Of a stretch of 64,000 nucleotides of DNA, positions 43,598-52,124 are shown piece by piece. Position numbers and translations under genes: made by a program. Location: contig NZ_KB892744.1 in assembly GCF_000373925.1 (NCBI RefSeq), forward strand, positions 57,368 to 121,367. Reading direction: 5' to 3'. The notes beneath the pieces were generated by a model, which saw nothing but the letters and a program-made list of their open reading frames with translations, was not told the DNA's origin and ran no database searches. The DNA is from Actinopolymorpha alba DSM 45243. Its GTDB lineage: Bacteria > Actinomycetota > Actinomycetes > Propionibacteriales > Actinopolymorphaceae. Each line of letters opens with the position of its first letter. Within the stretch, counting starts at the first letter, position 1.

Positions 43598-44604
43598 GCG
43601 GCGTCCTTTCGGGGAGCGGAGTCGGGGGCGGCGGTCGACTGGTCGGATCCGGCCTCGCGCAGGCTGCGCCCGGTGAGCGTGAGGAACACGTCGTCGAGCG
43701 TGGGCCGGTGGACCTGCGCCGTTGTGATGCGTACGCCGGACTGCTCGGCCGCGCGCATCAGTTCCGGTAACGCACCCGGCCCGTCGCTCACCCGCGCCTC
43801 GACCCGCGCGGCCGCCCCGTCCGTAACGAGGTCGCGGGCGCCTGGTAGCTGGGACGCGAGCTGAGCAAGCCGGTGCGCGGCATCCTCAGTGGTCGTCACG
43901 ACGATCCGGTCACCGGCGAGGTTCGCCTTGAGCGTCTCCGCGGTGTCGTCCGCGATCACCTCGCCGTGGTCGACGATGACGACCCGCTCGGCCATCGAGT
44001 CGGCCTCGTCCAGATAGTGGGTGGTGAGCACGATCGTCATGTCGTACGCCGTGCGCATCGCGAGGATGTGCTCCCAGAGGTTCGCGCGGTTCTGCGGGTC
44101 GAGACCAGTGGACGGCTCGTCGAGGAAGAGCAGCGACGGAGCGTGCACCAGTCCCATCGCGACGTCGAGACGCCGGCGCTGCCCACCGGACAGGTCCGAG
44201 ACCTTACGCGCGGTGAGTTCCTTGAGATCGAGGGCTTCGAGGAGTTCATCGCACCGCTGGCGGGCCGCGCGCCGATCCAGGCCGTAGATCACGCCCTGGC
44301 TGTACAACTCGTCGCGGACCCGCTGCGTGTGACCCGCGCCGTTGCCCTGACCGACGTACCCGATCTGCCGGCGTACCTCCGCGGGCTCGGCGACGACATC
44401 GTGACCGGCGACCGTGGCGGTACCCGAGGTCGGCGGGATCAGGGTGGTGAGCATGCGCATCGTGGTCGTCTTGCCGGCGCCGTTGGGGCCGAGTACGGCG
44501 ACCAGTTCGCCGGGTTCGATCTCCAGGCTGATGCCCCTGACCGCGTGCACGGTCTGGGTACGGCTCACCACGAAGTCCTTGGTGAGCGAGCGGGTACGAA
44601 TCAC
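43594..44604 (-). CDS. ABC exporter ATP-binding protein (DrrA-like)
   Basis: A 336-residue ATPase: Walker A GPNGAGKTTTMRM (about residue 40), signature DLSGGQRRRLDVAMGLVHAP, Walker B LLFLDEPSTGLDPQNRA and the DrrA-type C-terminal extension (VHRPTLDDVFLTLTGRSLRE). It energises the ABC-2 permease encoded downstream. GTG 44604 with GGGAGA upstream. It is divergent from a WYL regulator at 44704, which probably controls it. Confidence 0.93.
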   Translation of the reverse strand: MIRTRSLTKDFVVSRTQTVHAVRGISLEIEPGELVAVLGPNGAGKTTTMRMLTTLIPPTSGTATVAGHDVVAEPAEVRRQIGYVGQGNGAGHTQRVRDELYSQGVIYGLDRRAARQRCDELLEALDLKELTARKVSDLSGGQRRRLDVAMGLVHAPSLLFLDEPSTGLDPQNRANLWEHILAMRTAYDMTIVLTTHYLDEADSMAERVVIVDHGEVIADDTAETLKANLAGDRIVVTTTEDAAHRLAQLASQLPGARDLVTDGAAARVEARVSDGPGALPELMRAAEQSGVRITTAQVHRPTLDDVFLTLTGRSLREAGSDQSTAAPDSAPRKDAA

Positions 44605-44659
44605 GGGTTCTCCCAGGTAGATCAGGGCTGTGCTGCGAACGTGGCCGACATTCGCAGGC

Positions 44660-44684
44660 GTAGCGGTCAGCTTCTGTCCGCTAC
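44660..44684. promoter_or_regulatory. Operator between DrrAB-like genes and the WYL regulator
   Basis: GTAGCGG and CCGCTAC are perfect 7-bp arms with an 11-bp spacer, located 20 bp upstream of the regulator ATG. Confidence 0.6.
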
Positions 44685-44703
44685 CTGTGGAACCCTTGGG
44701 CTC

Positions 44704-45738
44704 ATGCTCGAGACCTCGGCACGACTGCTCGCGCTCCTGTCGCTGCTCCAGACCCGGCGCGACTGGCCCGGTGACGCGCTCGCGGAGCGCCTCAAGGTCA
44801 GCGCCCGCACGGTGCGCCGCGACGTCGACCGCCTCCGCGAACTCGGCTATCCGGTCAGCGCGACCAGGGGGCCCGAAGGCGGCTACCGCCTCGACGCCGG
44901 CTCGGAGCTTCCGCCGCTGCTCTTCGATGACGAGCAGGCGGTGGCGGTGGCCGTGGCCCTGCAGACCGCGACGTCGAGCGTGGTCGGGATCGAGGACGCC
45001 GCGCTACGGGCCCTCGCGACCGTACGCCAGGTGATGCCCGCCCGGCTGCGGCATCGGGTCGACGCGCTGCAGGTCACCACGGTCAGCCGGGGCAGCGGCA
45101 GCGTTCGGGAGCGTCCGCGCGTCGACACCGAGCACCTCCTCGCGATCGGGACCGCCGTGCGCGCGCGTGAGGTGCTGAGGTTCGACTACGACGGGGGTTC
45201 GGGGGAGGTGGTGCGCTCCGCCGCCGGGGAGTTCCGCCCGCCGCGACGAGTGGAGCCGCACCACCTCGTGACGTGGGGCGGGCGGTGGTATCTGATCGCG
45301 TGGGACGTCGATCGGGCTGACTGGCGTACGTTCCGGGTCGACCGGATGACACCGCGTACGCCGACGGGGCCGAGGTTCACTTCGCGCGAGCTGCCGGCAC
45401 CCGACGTCGCGACCTACATCGCGCGGCAGTTCGAACGCAACGAATGGTCGTGCCAGGGCGAGCTGATCCTGCACGCGCCGGCCGCGGTCGTCGCCCGGTG
45501 GGTACGCGAGCAGGGAGTTGTCGAGGAGTTGGGGCCGGACCGGTGCCGCGTGATTGCCGGCTCATGGTCGTGGGTCGGGCTCGCGGCCTGGATGGGGTTG
45601 TTCGACGTCGACCTGGAGATCGTCGGGCCGGACGAGCTGCGCGAGGCCGCCGCCCGGCTCGGCCAGCGCTACACCGCGGCGGCGGAGGCAGACGGTCAGT
45701 TTCCTTCGGCAGAGGTCGGGGAGGAGCGCAGGAGCTGA
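44704..45738 (+). CDS. HTH/WYL-domain transcriptional regulator (YafY-like)
   Basis: A 344-residue regulator: N-terminal helix-turn-helix (MLETSARLLALLSLLQTRRD, LKVSARTVRRDVDRLRELGY), WYL domain around VEPHHLVTWGGRWYLIAWDV (a WYL-type WYLIAWD), and a C-terminal WCX extension. ATG 44704 follows an inverted repeat. Known WYL proteins bind nucleic acid or small ligands; local control of the drug exporter is inferred from divergence. Confidence 0.9.
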   Translation: MLETSARLLALLSLLQTRRDWPGDALAERLKVSARTVRRDVDRLRELGYPVSATRGPEGGYRLDAGSELPPLLFDDEQAVAVAVALQTATSSVVGIEDAALRALATVRQVMPARLRHRVDALQVTTVSRGSGSVRERPRVDTEHLLAIGTAVRAREVLRFDYDGGSGEVVRSAAGEFRPPRRVEPHHLVTWGGRWYLIAWDVDRADWRTFRVDRMTPRTPTGPRFTSRELPAPDVATYIARQFERNEWSCQGELILHAPAAVVARWVREQGVVEELGPDRCRVIAGSWSWVGLAAWMGLFDVDLEIVGPDELREAAARLGQRYTAAAEADGQFPSAEVGEERRS

Positions 45739-45786
45739 ACCGGGCAGGAGCGGGGCAGTACCTCGTTACGCAGGAACGCCATGGGG

Positions 45787-45858
45787 AAGTTGATCAACGG
45801 TCCGCAAAACGGGCACTTCCCGCAGTGGGTGTCCGAATTCGAGACCGTTGATCAACTT
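45787..45858. repeat. Large stem-loop with 16-bp perfect arms
   Basis: AAGTTGATCAACGGTC (45787-45802) and GACCGTTGATCAACTT (45843-45858) with a 40-nt loop. It lies between the convergent ends of the WYL regulator and PoxB-like genes, so it may terminate both transcripts; there is no T-run. A small mobile palindrome is an alternative. Confidence 0.65.
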
Positions 45859-45893
45859 CACTCCGACAACTACAGCAGCCAGTCGGAACGCCG

Positions 45894-47633
45894 CTACGGA
45901 CGGGGCAGGTTGCGCAGGTTGGCCCGCGCGAAGCCGAGCATCTTGCCGACCCCGCCACTCAGGACGATCTTGCCAGCGGCCAGGGCAAAGCCCTTCATCT
46001 GTGCGGCGGTGAGCCGCGGTGGAAGGGAGATCGCGTTCGGGTCGGTGACGAGGTCCACCAGGACCGGCCCGGGCCGGGACAACGCGTCCGTGAGGGACGA
46101 GCGAATCAGTCCCGGTTTCTCGACCCGGATCGCCGGAATACCCATGGCTTCGGCGATCGCGGCATAGTCGACCGGCAGGTGGTCGGTCTGGTAGTCGGGC
46201 AACCCGTCCACCAGCATCTCCAGCTTGACCATGCCGAGCGAGGAGTTGTTGAACGTCACGATCTTCACCGGCAGGTCGTGGAGTCGCACGGTGAGCAGCT
46301 CGCCCAGCAACATGCCCAGGCCGCCGTCACCTGACATCGAGATGACCTGCCGGCCGGGGTAGGCGAACTGCGCGCCGATCGCGTGCGGCAGCGCGTTCGC
46401 CATCGTGCCGTGGAGGAACGAACCAATCACCCGCCGGCGGCCGTTCGGCGTGATGTACCGCGCCGCCCACACGTTGTTCATGCCGGTGTCCACGGTGAAG
46501 ATCGCGTCGTCGGCGGCAACGTCGTCGAGGATGCTGGCGGCATACTCCGGATGGATCGGCACATGGTGTTCGACGTCTCGGGTGTACGCGTCAACGACTT
46601 TCTCGAGGCTGCGGGTGTGTTCGCGAAGCATTCGATCGAGGTAGGTACGGTCAGACTTCTGGTTGACCAGCGGGAGCACCACCCGCAAGGTTTCCTTGAC
46701 ATCGCCGTGCACGGCCAGGTCGAGGGCGGTACGCCGTCCGAGGTGGGTGGGGTCGTGGTCCACCTGGACGGTGCGCTCCTGGGGCAGGAACGTGTCGTAG
46801 GGAAAGTCGGTGCCGAGCAGCACGATCAGCTCGGCCGCGGACATCGCGTCATAGCAGGCGCCGTACCCGAGCAAGCCGCTCATGCCCACGTCGTAAGGAT
46901 TGTCGTACTGGATCCATTCCTTTCCGCGCAGGCTGTGCCCGATGGGCGCCAGGACCTTGCCCGCAAGGCTCATCACCTCGGCGTGCGCGCCGCGTACGCC
47001 GGCACCGGCGAACACCATCACCGTCGACGCCGCGTTCAGGGCGTCGGCCAGCGCCTCGATCTGCGCCGTCGGCGGCGTGACAACTCCCTTCTCCACAAGG
47101 AAGTTGCTCTTGCCGGTCGGCTGCTCCGCGTCCCGGTGCGCGACGTCGCCTGGCATCACGATCACTGACACCCCGCCTTTTCCCAATGCCTGTTGGATCG
47201 CGATCCGCAGCATCCGTGGCATCTGGGAGGGCTGGCTGATCATGTCGCAGTAGTGGCTGCAGTCGACGAACACGCGTTCTGGATGGGTTTCCTGGAAGAA
47301 CCCGCTGCCGATCTGCTCGGAGGAGATGTGTGAGGCGAGGGCGAGGACGGGCGCTCCGGTGCGGTGCGCGTCGTAGAGCCCCTGAATCAGGTGGGTGTTG
47401 CCTGGGCCGCAGCTTCCGGCGCACACTGCGAGGCGATCGGTGAGCTGCGCCTCGGCTGCCGCGGCGAAGGCGCCGGCCTCTTCGTTGCGCACGTGCACCC
47501 AGTCGATGCCCGCCGTGCGGCGTACCGCGTCGACGATCGGATTGAGGCTGTCGCCGACCACGCCGTAGATCCGCGCGACCCCAGCCTGCCGCAGGACCCG
47601 CACAAACTGCTCAGCCACCGACGTACCGACCAT
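45894..47633 (-). CDS. poxB: Pyruvate dehydrogenase (quinone)/pyruvate oxidase-type ThDP enzyme
   Basis: A 579-residue three-domain ThDP enzyme: N-terminal Pyr domain with catalytic Glu in VRNEEAGAFAAAAEAQLTDR, central FAD/nucleotide-like domain, and the C-terminal PP domain with GDGGLGMLLGELLTVRLHDL-like thiamine motif (GDG...N). Length and order fit PoxB. It would oxidise pyruvate to acetate and CO2 at the membrane; quinone use is inferred from the family. It is monocistronic. Confidence 0.88.
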   Translation of the reverse strand: MVGTSVAEQFVRVLRQAGVARIYGVVGDSLNPIVDAVRRTAGIDWVHVRNEEAGAFAAAAEAQLTDRLAVCAGSCGPGNTHLIQGLYDAHRTGAPVLALASHISSEQIGSGFFQETHPERVFVDCSHYCDMISQPSQMPRMLRIAIQQALGKGGVSVIVMPGDVAHRDAEQPTGKSNFLVEKGVVTPPTAQIEALADALNAASTVMVFAGAGVRGAHAEVMSLAGKVLAPIGHSLRGKEWIQYDNPYDVGMSGLLGYGACYDAMSAAELIVLLGTDFPYDTFLPQERTVQVDHDPTHLGRRTALDLAVHGDVKETLRVVLPLVNQKSDRTYLDRMLREHTRSLEKVVDAYTRDVEHHVPIHPEYAASILDDVAADDAIFTVDTGMNNVWAARYITPNGRRRVIGSFLHGTMANALPHAIGAQFAYPGRQVISMSGDGGLGMLLGELLTVRLHDLPVKIVTFNNSSLGMVKLEMLVDGLPDYQTDHLPVDYAAIAEAMGIPAIRVEKPGLIRSSLTDALSRPGPVLVDLVTDPNAISLPPRLTAAQMKGFALAAGKIVLSGGVGKMLGFARANLRNLPRP

Positions 47634-47722
47634 GGCCGGTCCCCTTCGCGCTCACGTCACCTGACCTGGTGCGTCAGCCATCGACACTCGTCCCACAGTA
47701 CGACCCGAGCGTGGGCGGTCTG

Positions 47723-48262
47723 TCAGCTGAAGGCGGCCAGTCCGGCCTGCCAGGCGGCATCAAGATCAGCGGTCGAGGGGAACCGGTTGTCGATCTCCAA
47801 CGAGACCATGCCGTGCGCGAACGCCCACATGGCGCGGGCGCGTGCCTCGTCGTACTCGACGGCCTCGAGGAGGGGGAGCGCGGACCGGTTTTCGAGGTCG
47901 TCGGGCAGGAGATCCCGGCGCAGCGGCCGGTAGTTCATGAGCCGGTACAGATGCGGGTGGTCGACGGCATAGCGCCGGTACGCGCGGGCGACCGCGGCCA
48001 GCCTCACCGTGGGACTGGCGGCGTTCGCGGAGGCGGCCTCCATCGCCTCGGCCAGCTCGGTGAAGGCGTCCGCGACGAGCTGGGCCTCCAGGGCGGTCTT
48101 GTCCGGGAGGTGCTTGTACAGCGACGGAGCCTTGATGCCGAGGGCCTCGCCGATCCGGCGCATGGTGAGCGCGTCGGGTCCCTCGGCCTCCAGAAGGTGC
48201 CGGGCGGCATCGGCGATCTGGCGGCGGCGGGCGGGTAGCTGAACCTGCGGCGTCTCAGCCAC
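47723..48262 (-). CDS. TetR-family regulator
   Basis: A 179-residue TetR protein: RRQIADAARHLLEAEGPDAL then TMRRIGEALGIKAPSLYKHL (helix-turn-helix) and a TetR_C_33-like ligand domain with FAHGMVSLEIDNRFP. GTG 48262 follows GGAAGG and overlaps the stop of the upstream DUF4260 gene. Two palindromes upstream of that gene (48687-48729) are its likely sites. Confidence 0.9.
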   Translation of the reverse strand: MAETPQVQLPARRRQIADAARHLLEAEGPDALTMRRIGEALGIKAPSLYKHLPDKTALEAQLVADAFTELAEAMEAASANAASPTVRLAAVARAYRRYAVDHPHLYRLMNYRPLRRDLLPDDLENRSALPLLEAVEYDEARARAMWAFAHGMVSLEIDNRFPSTADLDAAWQAGLAAFS

Positions 48263-48674
48263 GGACGAAGCCTTCCTTGGTGCGCAGGCCGTAGCCGGCG
48301 ATGCGATCGACCGCGATGTGCAGCATCCAGGCCAGCAGGAACGTGAAAAGCGCGGGCCAGTCGACGATACCCACGCTGTAGACGAGCGCGATGGCCAGCG
48401 GGACCCAGGTGCGGTGGAGTGCGTTGTAGTACGGCACCGCTCTGGGCGCGAGCTGCCCACGACGCAACTTTTCCTTGACACCCACGGCTGCCAGGAAGGT
48501 GAGGTCGGGCGCGATCAGGCCGCCGATGAGCGCCAGCCAGACTCCGGTGCCGTACTTAACGGCCTCGAAGAGGGCGAAGGCGAGGAGGAACGCCGCCCAG
48601 CTGGCCCAGGCCACCCGGCGGGCGATGGCAGCAGGGCGCCGGCTGGTCGATGGGGCGTTGGGGGTGCTGGTCAT
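48255..48674 (-). CDS. DUF4260-family membrane protein
   Basis: A 139-residue protein with four hydrophobic segments (ASWAAFLLAFALFEAVKYG; GLIAPDLTFLAAVG; WVPLAIALVYSVGIV; LFTFLLAWMLHIAVDR) and the DUF4260-type ending HIAVDRIAGYGLRTKEGF. ATG 48674 follows AGGAGGG. It forms a coupled pair with the TetR gene. Function unknown. Confidence 0.86.
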   Translation of the reverse strand: MTSTPNAPSTSRRPAAIARRVAWASWAAFLLAFALFEAVKYGTGVWLALIGGLIAPDLTFLAAVGVKEKLRRGQLAPRAVPYYNALHRTWVPLAIALVYSVGIVDWPALFTFLLAWMLHIAVDRIAGYGLRTKEGFVRG

Positions 48675-48686
48675 GGGTGTCCCTCC

Positions 48687-48729
48687 TGGCTAATGGCGTT
48701 AGCCACACCGTAGGCTAACGGTGTTAGCC
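48687..48729. promoter_or_regulatory. Two TetR operators
   Basis: TGGCTAAtggcgTTAGCCA (48687-48705) and GGCTAACggtGTTAGCC (48713-48729) share the half-site GGCTAA. They sit directly upstream of the DUF4260-TetR pair, so autoregulation is likely. Confidence 0.78.
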
Positions 48730-48780
48730 AGGTCAAGCGCCAGCGCGGGCCCTAGGCCGCCGCCGCGGACAGGGGCGATC

Positions 48781-49725
48781 ATGATGGCTATGACGACGGC
48801 TGAGGAGTATGCGGAGTTCGGTGCGCGCGAGGCGCGCGGTGTGTCGCCGGCGTACGAGCGCCTGGCGCTCGCGGTGTCGCGCGATGAGGAGGTGCTCGCG
48901 CTGCTCGACGGACTCCCGGCCAGCAAGCGACAGCCGAACCTGCTGTTCGGCGTCGTACGGTTCCTCGGGGGTCCGGTGGAGGATCCGGCCGGCTTCCACG
49001 AGTTCACGGTGGCCAACTGGCCGGTGATCGCGGCCGAGATGCGCGCTCGCGCCACGCAGACGAACGAGGCCGGGCGGTGTGCGGTGCTCCTGCCGGTGCT
49101 CGCCGCGCTGCCGCAGCCGTTGGCCCTGCTCGAGGTCGGCGCGTCGGCTGGGTTGTGCCTGTATCCCGACCGGTACGCCTACCGCTACGGCGACCACCTG
49201 GTGGGTTCTGGTGAACCGGTCCTGGAATGCGCGGCGACCGGGATGGCGCCGCCGGGCAGCTTTCCCTCGGTGGTGTGGCGCGCCGGACTGGATCTGAATC
49301 CGCTCGACGTGACGGATCCCGCGGATGTCGCCTGGCTGGACGCTCTCATCTGGCCGGAGCACGCGCACCGCCGCGCCCGGCTGCGGGCCGCGGCCGCGAT
49401 CGGCGCGGTCGAGCCGCCGTTACTCGTGCGCGGTGACGTGGTGGACGACCTGCCGGCGCTGGCCGCGAAGGCGCCAGAGGGCGCGACGCTGGTGGTGTTC
49501 CATACCTCCGTGATGTACCAGGTGCCGGCGCCGCGGCGGCAGGCGTTCGTCGAGGTGGTGCGCGACCTGCCTGGGCACTGGATCGCGAACGAAGCTCCGG
49601 GCGTGCTGAGCTACGACCGTCTGCCGGCGCCGCCGGACGGTGCGTTGTACAACGTGCTCGCGCTGGACGGGACACCGCTCGCCTGGACCCGATCGCACGG
49701 GCAGGCGATGAGTTGGTTCGCGTAG
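48781..49725 (+). CDS. DUF2332-family protein
   Basis: A 314-residue soluble protein: FGAREARGVSPAYERLALAV, LPASKRQPNLLFGVVRFLGG, LLEVGASAGLCLYPDRYAY and VFHTSVMYQVPAPRRQAFVE. The GASAGL segment with its glycine pattern resembles a SAM-binding loop, but DUF2332 has no assigned activity. ATG 48781; MMAM gives later in-frame choices. Divergent from the DUF4260-TetR pair, so the operators may affect it. Confidence 0.88.
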   Translation: MMAMTTAEEYAEFGAREARGVSPAYERLALAVSRDEEVLALLDGLPASKRQPNLLFGVVRFLGGPVEDPAGFHEFTVANWPVIAAEMRARATQTNEAGRCAVLLPVLAALPQPLALLEVGASAGLCLYPDRYAYRYGDHLVGSGEPVLECAATGMAPPGSFPSVVWRAGLDLNPLDVTDPADVAWLDALIWPEHAHRRARLRAAAAIGAVEPPLLVRGDVVDDLPALAAKAPEGATLVVFHTSVMYQVPAPRRQAFVEVVRDLPGHWIANEAPGVLSYDRLPAPPDGALYNVLALDGTPLAWTRSHGQAMSWFA

Positions 49726-49751
49726 CTGCCACTGCCAGGAAGGGCATCCCT

Positions 49752-49880
49752 GTGGGCCGCGACCTTGTCGCCTTACCCAAGGCGCATCTGCACCTCCATC
49801 TGGATGGTGCGATCCGACCGTCGACGCTGCTGGAGCTGGCGGACGTGGCTGGGCTGACGATCCGCCCGCTCCCCGCGACG
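49752..49880 (+). pseudogene. Adenosine deaminase N-terminal fragment
   Basis: After AGGAAGGG, GTG 49752 opens VGRDLVALPKAHLHLHLDGA, IRPSTLLELADVAGL. The first metal site of adenosine deaminases (HLHLDG) is intact, but homology stops after about 40 residues where the frame runs into the 3' end of the minus-strand transporter. The remaining 300 residues, with the catalytic HxxE and Asp pairs, are missing. Confidence 0.75.
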
Positions 49881-49886
49881 TACAAC

Positions 49887-51842
49887 TCATCCGACGTGGA
49901 CGTGCGGCCGCTTGGCGCGGTCCGTCTCCGTACGCCGGAGGACCTCCCGGGTGACTGGTGCCACCTCGCCGACGCCGAAGAGCAGGAACCGCAGAACTTC
50001 CAGGATCGGATGCCCTTCAGACCACTCGAAGTAGATGTGCGGACGGACCCCGGTCTGATCTTGAATGTGCAGCAATAGCGCCACGAGTGCGTTGGGAACG
50101 GTCGAGCTCTCCATCGTGAGTACGCGGTACCTGTTGTGCATGACCGTGCCGTGCACGTCGAGCTGCGACTCGAACTCGGATGGATCCCGCACGGTGACCT
50201 CGACGAAAAGGATTCCGCTCGCGTCCGGTAGGTCGTTGTCCTGGCGGATCTGTTCGATCTTGTTGCTGTACTCCCGCAGGTCCCGTGGGCCGGGTTCGTT
50301 CGCGACGAGCCGGATGGTGCGGCGTGCGCAGTCGCGGACGAACATCTGCGCCTTCTCGTCGAGCTGGACCTGGGTGACGCGGAGCTCGAACGCCCGTGAC
50401 ACCCGAGAGGCGAAGGAGACCAGCAGAATCGCTGCGACGAACGCTGCCCCGATCTTCACGCCTTCCGGACGCTGGGCGATGTTCGCGGCCGTCGTGTAGA
50501 TGAGCACGGCCGACACGAACGCGAAGGCGACCGTCCTGTGCCGCTCGCCGGCTCGCCGGGCTGCCAGGGTGACAGCGATCGCCGCCGAGGTGATGAGCAC
50601 CAAAACCCCCGTCGCGTACGCCCCAGCCTGCGCGTCCACGCTGGCACCGAATATCCCGGTGAGGAGGAACGCCGTTGCGGTGAGGACCAGCACCAGTGGA
50701 CGTACCGCCCTCGCCCAGTCAGGCGCCATGCCGTAACGCGGGAGGTACCGCGGGATGAGGTTCAGCAGGCCTGCCATCGCCGACGCTCCCGCGAACCACA
50801 GGATCGCGATGGTGCTGATGTCGTACACGCTGCCGAACACGTTCCCGAGATACAGATGCGCGAGGTACGCCAGCGCCCGCCCGTTCGCTGGACCACCGGG
50901 CTGGAAGTCTTTCAGTGGGATCAGCAACGTGGTTACCACGCTGCTCAGAATGAGGAACACGCTCATGATTCCGGCCGCGGCGGTGAGCAGCTTCCTCGTC
51001 CCAGCGATACGGCCCGTCGGGTGTTCCTCGGTCTCGCCCGGTGCGCCCTTCACGTGCGGCATGACCGCGACCCCGGTCTCGAATCCCGACAAGCCCAGGG
51101 CCAGCTTGGGGAAGACGAGCAACGCCGCTGCGATCATGAGGGCCGGATTCCCATGCTGCACGGTGAGAAGGTTCGCCCACGCCGTCACCAGACTTGGCGC
51201 CGTGACCACCTTCCAGAGTGCGACGAGGACGACGACGAGGTTCAAGGACAGGTACGTCGCCACGAGTACGACCGCGACACCGATCGCCTCGGTGAATCCC
51301 CTGAGGAAGACGGCGCCCAGCAGACTGAGCAGCGCCAGCGTGATCGCGACCTCGTGGCCGTGGAAACCCGTTGGCGTATAGGGGTTCTGCACGATATGCG
51401 CGGTCGCGTCAGCGGCCGACAGCGTCATCGTGATCATGAAGTCCGTGGCGGCGAATCCCAGTAACGCCAGAACGAACAGCTTGCCCTTCCAGTACGACAG
51501 CAGCCGCTCCAGCATGGCGATGGAGCCCTCGCCGTGCGGGCTTTCCTTCGCCACCCGGCGGTAGACCGGTAGCGCACCGAAAACAGTCAGCGCGACCAGG
51601 ATCACGGTCGCGATGGGCGACAACAGCCCGGCGGCGAGGACGGCGATACCGGGTTGATAACCCAATGTCGAGAAATAGTCGACCCCGGTGAGGCACATCA
51701 CCTTCCACCAGGAGTGACCGACTACGCCGGCTGGTTGCGCGTGCGGCCCGAGATGTTGCGTAGGCGGACCACTCAGTCCCTCCAGCAACCAGGTCCGGAA
51801 GGATCGACGCTCGGCCAAGCCCTCCGGCACCGGTGTCGACAT
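49887..51842 (-). CDS. Large APC-superfamily transporter with C-terminal cytoplasmic domain (KimA-like)
   Basis: A 651-residue protein: helices from residue ~45 ([20 protein letters not shown] opens TM1) to ~480, then a 170-residue soluble tail ([20 protein letters not shown]; ...[20 protein letters not shown]). The motif [15 protein letters not shown] and the long tail fit the KimA/YdaO-type APC potassium transporters more than amino acid permeases, though either is possible. ATG 51842. No c-di-AMP riboswitch is apparent upstream. Confidence 0.75.
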   Translation of the reverse strand: MSTPVPEGLAERRSFRTWLLEGLSGPPTQHLGPHAQPAGVVGHSWWKVMCLTGVDYFSTLGYQPGIAVLAAGLLSPIATVILVALTVFGALPVYRRVAKESPHGEGSIAMLERLLSYWKGKLFVLALLGFAATDFMITMTLSAADATAHIVQNPYTPTGFHGHEVAITLALLSLLGAVFLRGFTEAIGVAVVLVATYLSLNLVVVLVALWKVVTAPSLVTAWANLLTVQHGNPALMIAAALLVFPKLALGLSGFETGVAVMPHVKGAPGETEEHPTGRIAGTRKLLTAAAGIMSVFLILSSVVTTLLIPLKDFQPGGPANGRALAYLAHLYLGNVFGSVYDISTIAILWFAGASAMAGLLNLIPRYLPRYGMAPDWARAVRPLVLVLTATAFLLTGIFGASVDAQAGAYATGVLVLITSAAIAVTLAARRAGERHRTVAFAFVSAVLIYTTAANIAQRPEGVKIGAAFVAAILLVSFASRVSRAFELRVTQVQLDEKAQMFVRDCARRTIRLVANEPGPRDLREYSNKIEQIRQDNDLPDASGILFVEVTVRDPSEFESQLDVHGTVMHNRYRVLTMESSTVPNALVALLLHIQDQTGVRPHIYFEWSEGHPILEVLRFLLFGVGEVAPVTREVLRRTETDRAKRPHVHVG

Positions 51843-52124
51843 GACATTCCGCCTCCGGTCACGATCTCGATCGTCTCCGCGAGGTCAGGGTGACGAAACC
51901 GTTGAGCCGAGTCTCCAAGGTGCCTTCCCCTGAAAGCCTAGCCGCGCCTCACCACCCCGGCCCGTACGCGGTCGGCGCCGAAACCCGCTTCGTTCACCAG
52001 TTGTACTTCGGGTGGTCTGCCAGCGCTCTCCTGCCTGAATGCCTTGCCTTGCCTGGCGTTCGGGCGGTCGCCATGTGTCCGCTCTAGCGTGCCGGGTGGT
52101 TCCCAGGACCCTGGAGAGGACACG
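51843..52124. other. Divergent promoter region
   Basis: Spacer between the divergent APC transporter and the secreted phosphoesterase. GGAGAGGACACG upstream of 52125 is the visible ribosome site; no clear operator was found. Confidence 0.35.

Noticed and set aside
43873..44703. Extended 621-codon reading frame ahead of the WYL regulator
   Set aside because: The first 277 codons lie opposite the drrA-like gene; the WYL protein starts at 44704.
45781..46167. Plus-strand frame beginning at 45781
   Set aside because: It spans the stem-loop and then runs antisense to the PoxB-like gene, without protein character.
51843..52124. Possible c-di-AMP riboswitch upstream of the KimA-like transporter
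   Set aside because: No recognisable ydaO-type core sequence was found; the spacer is short and shared with a divergent gene.
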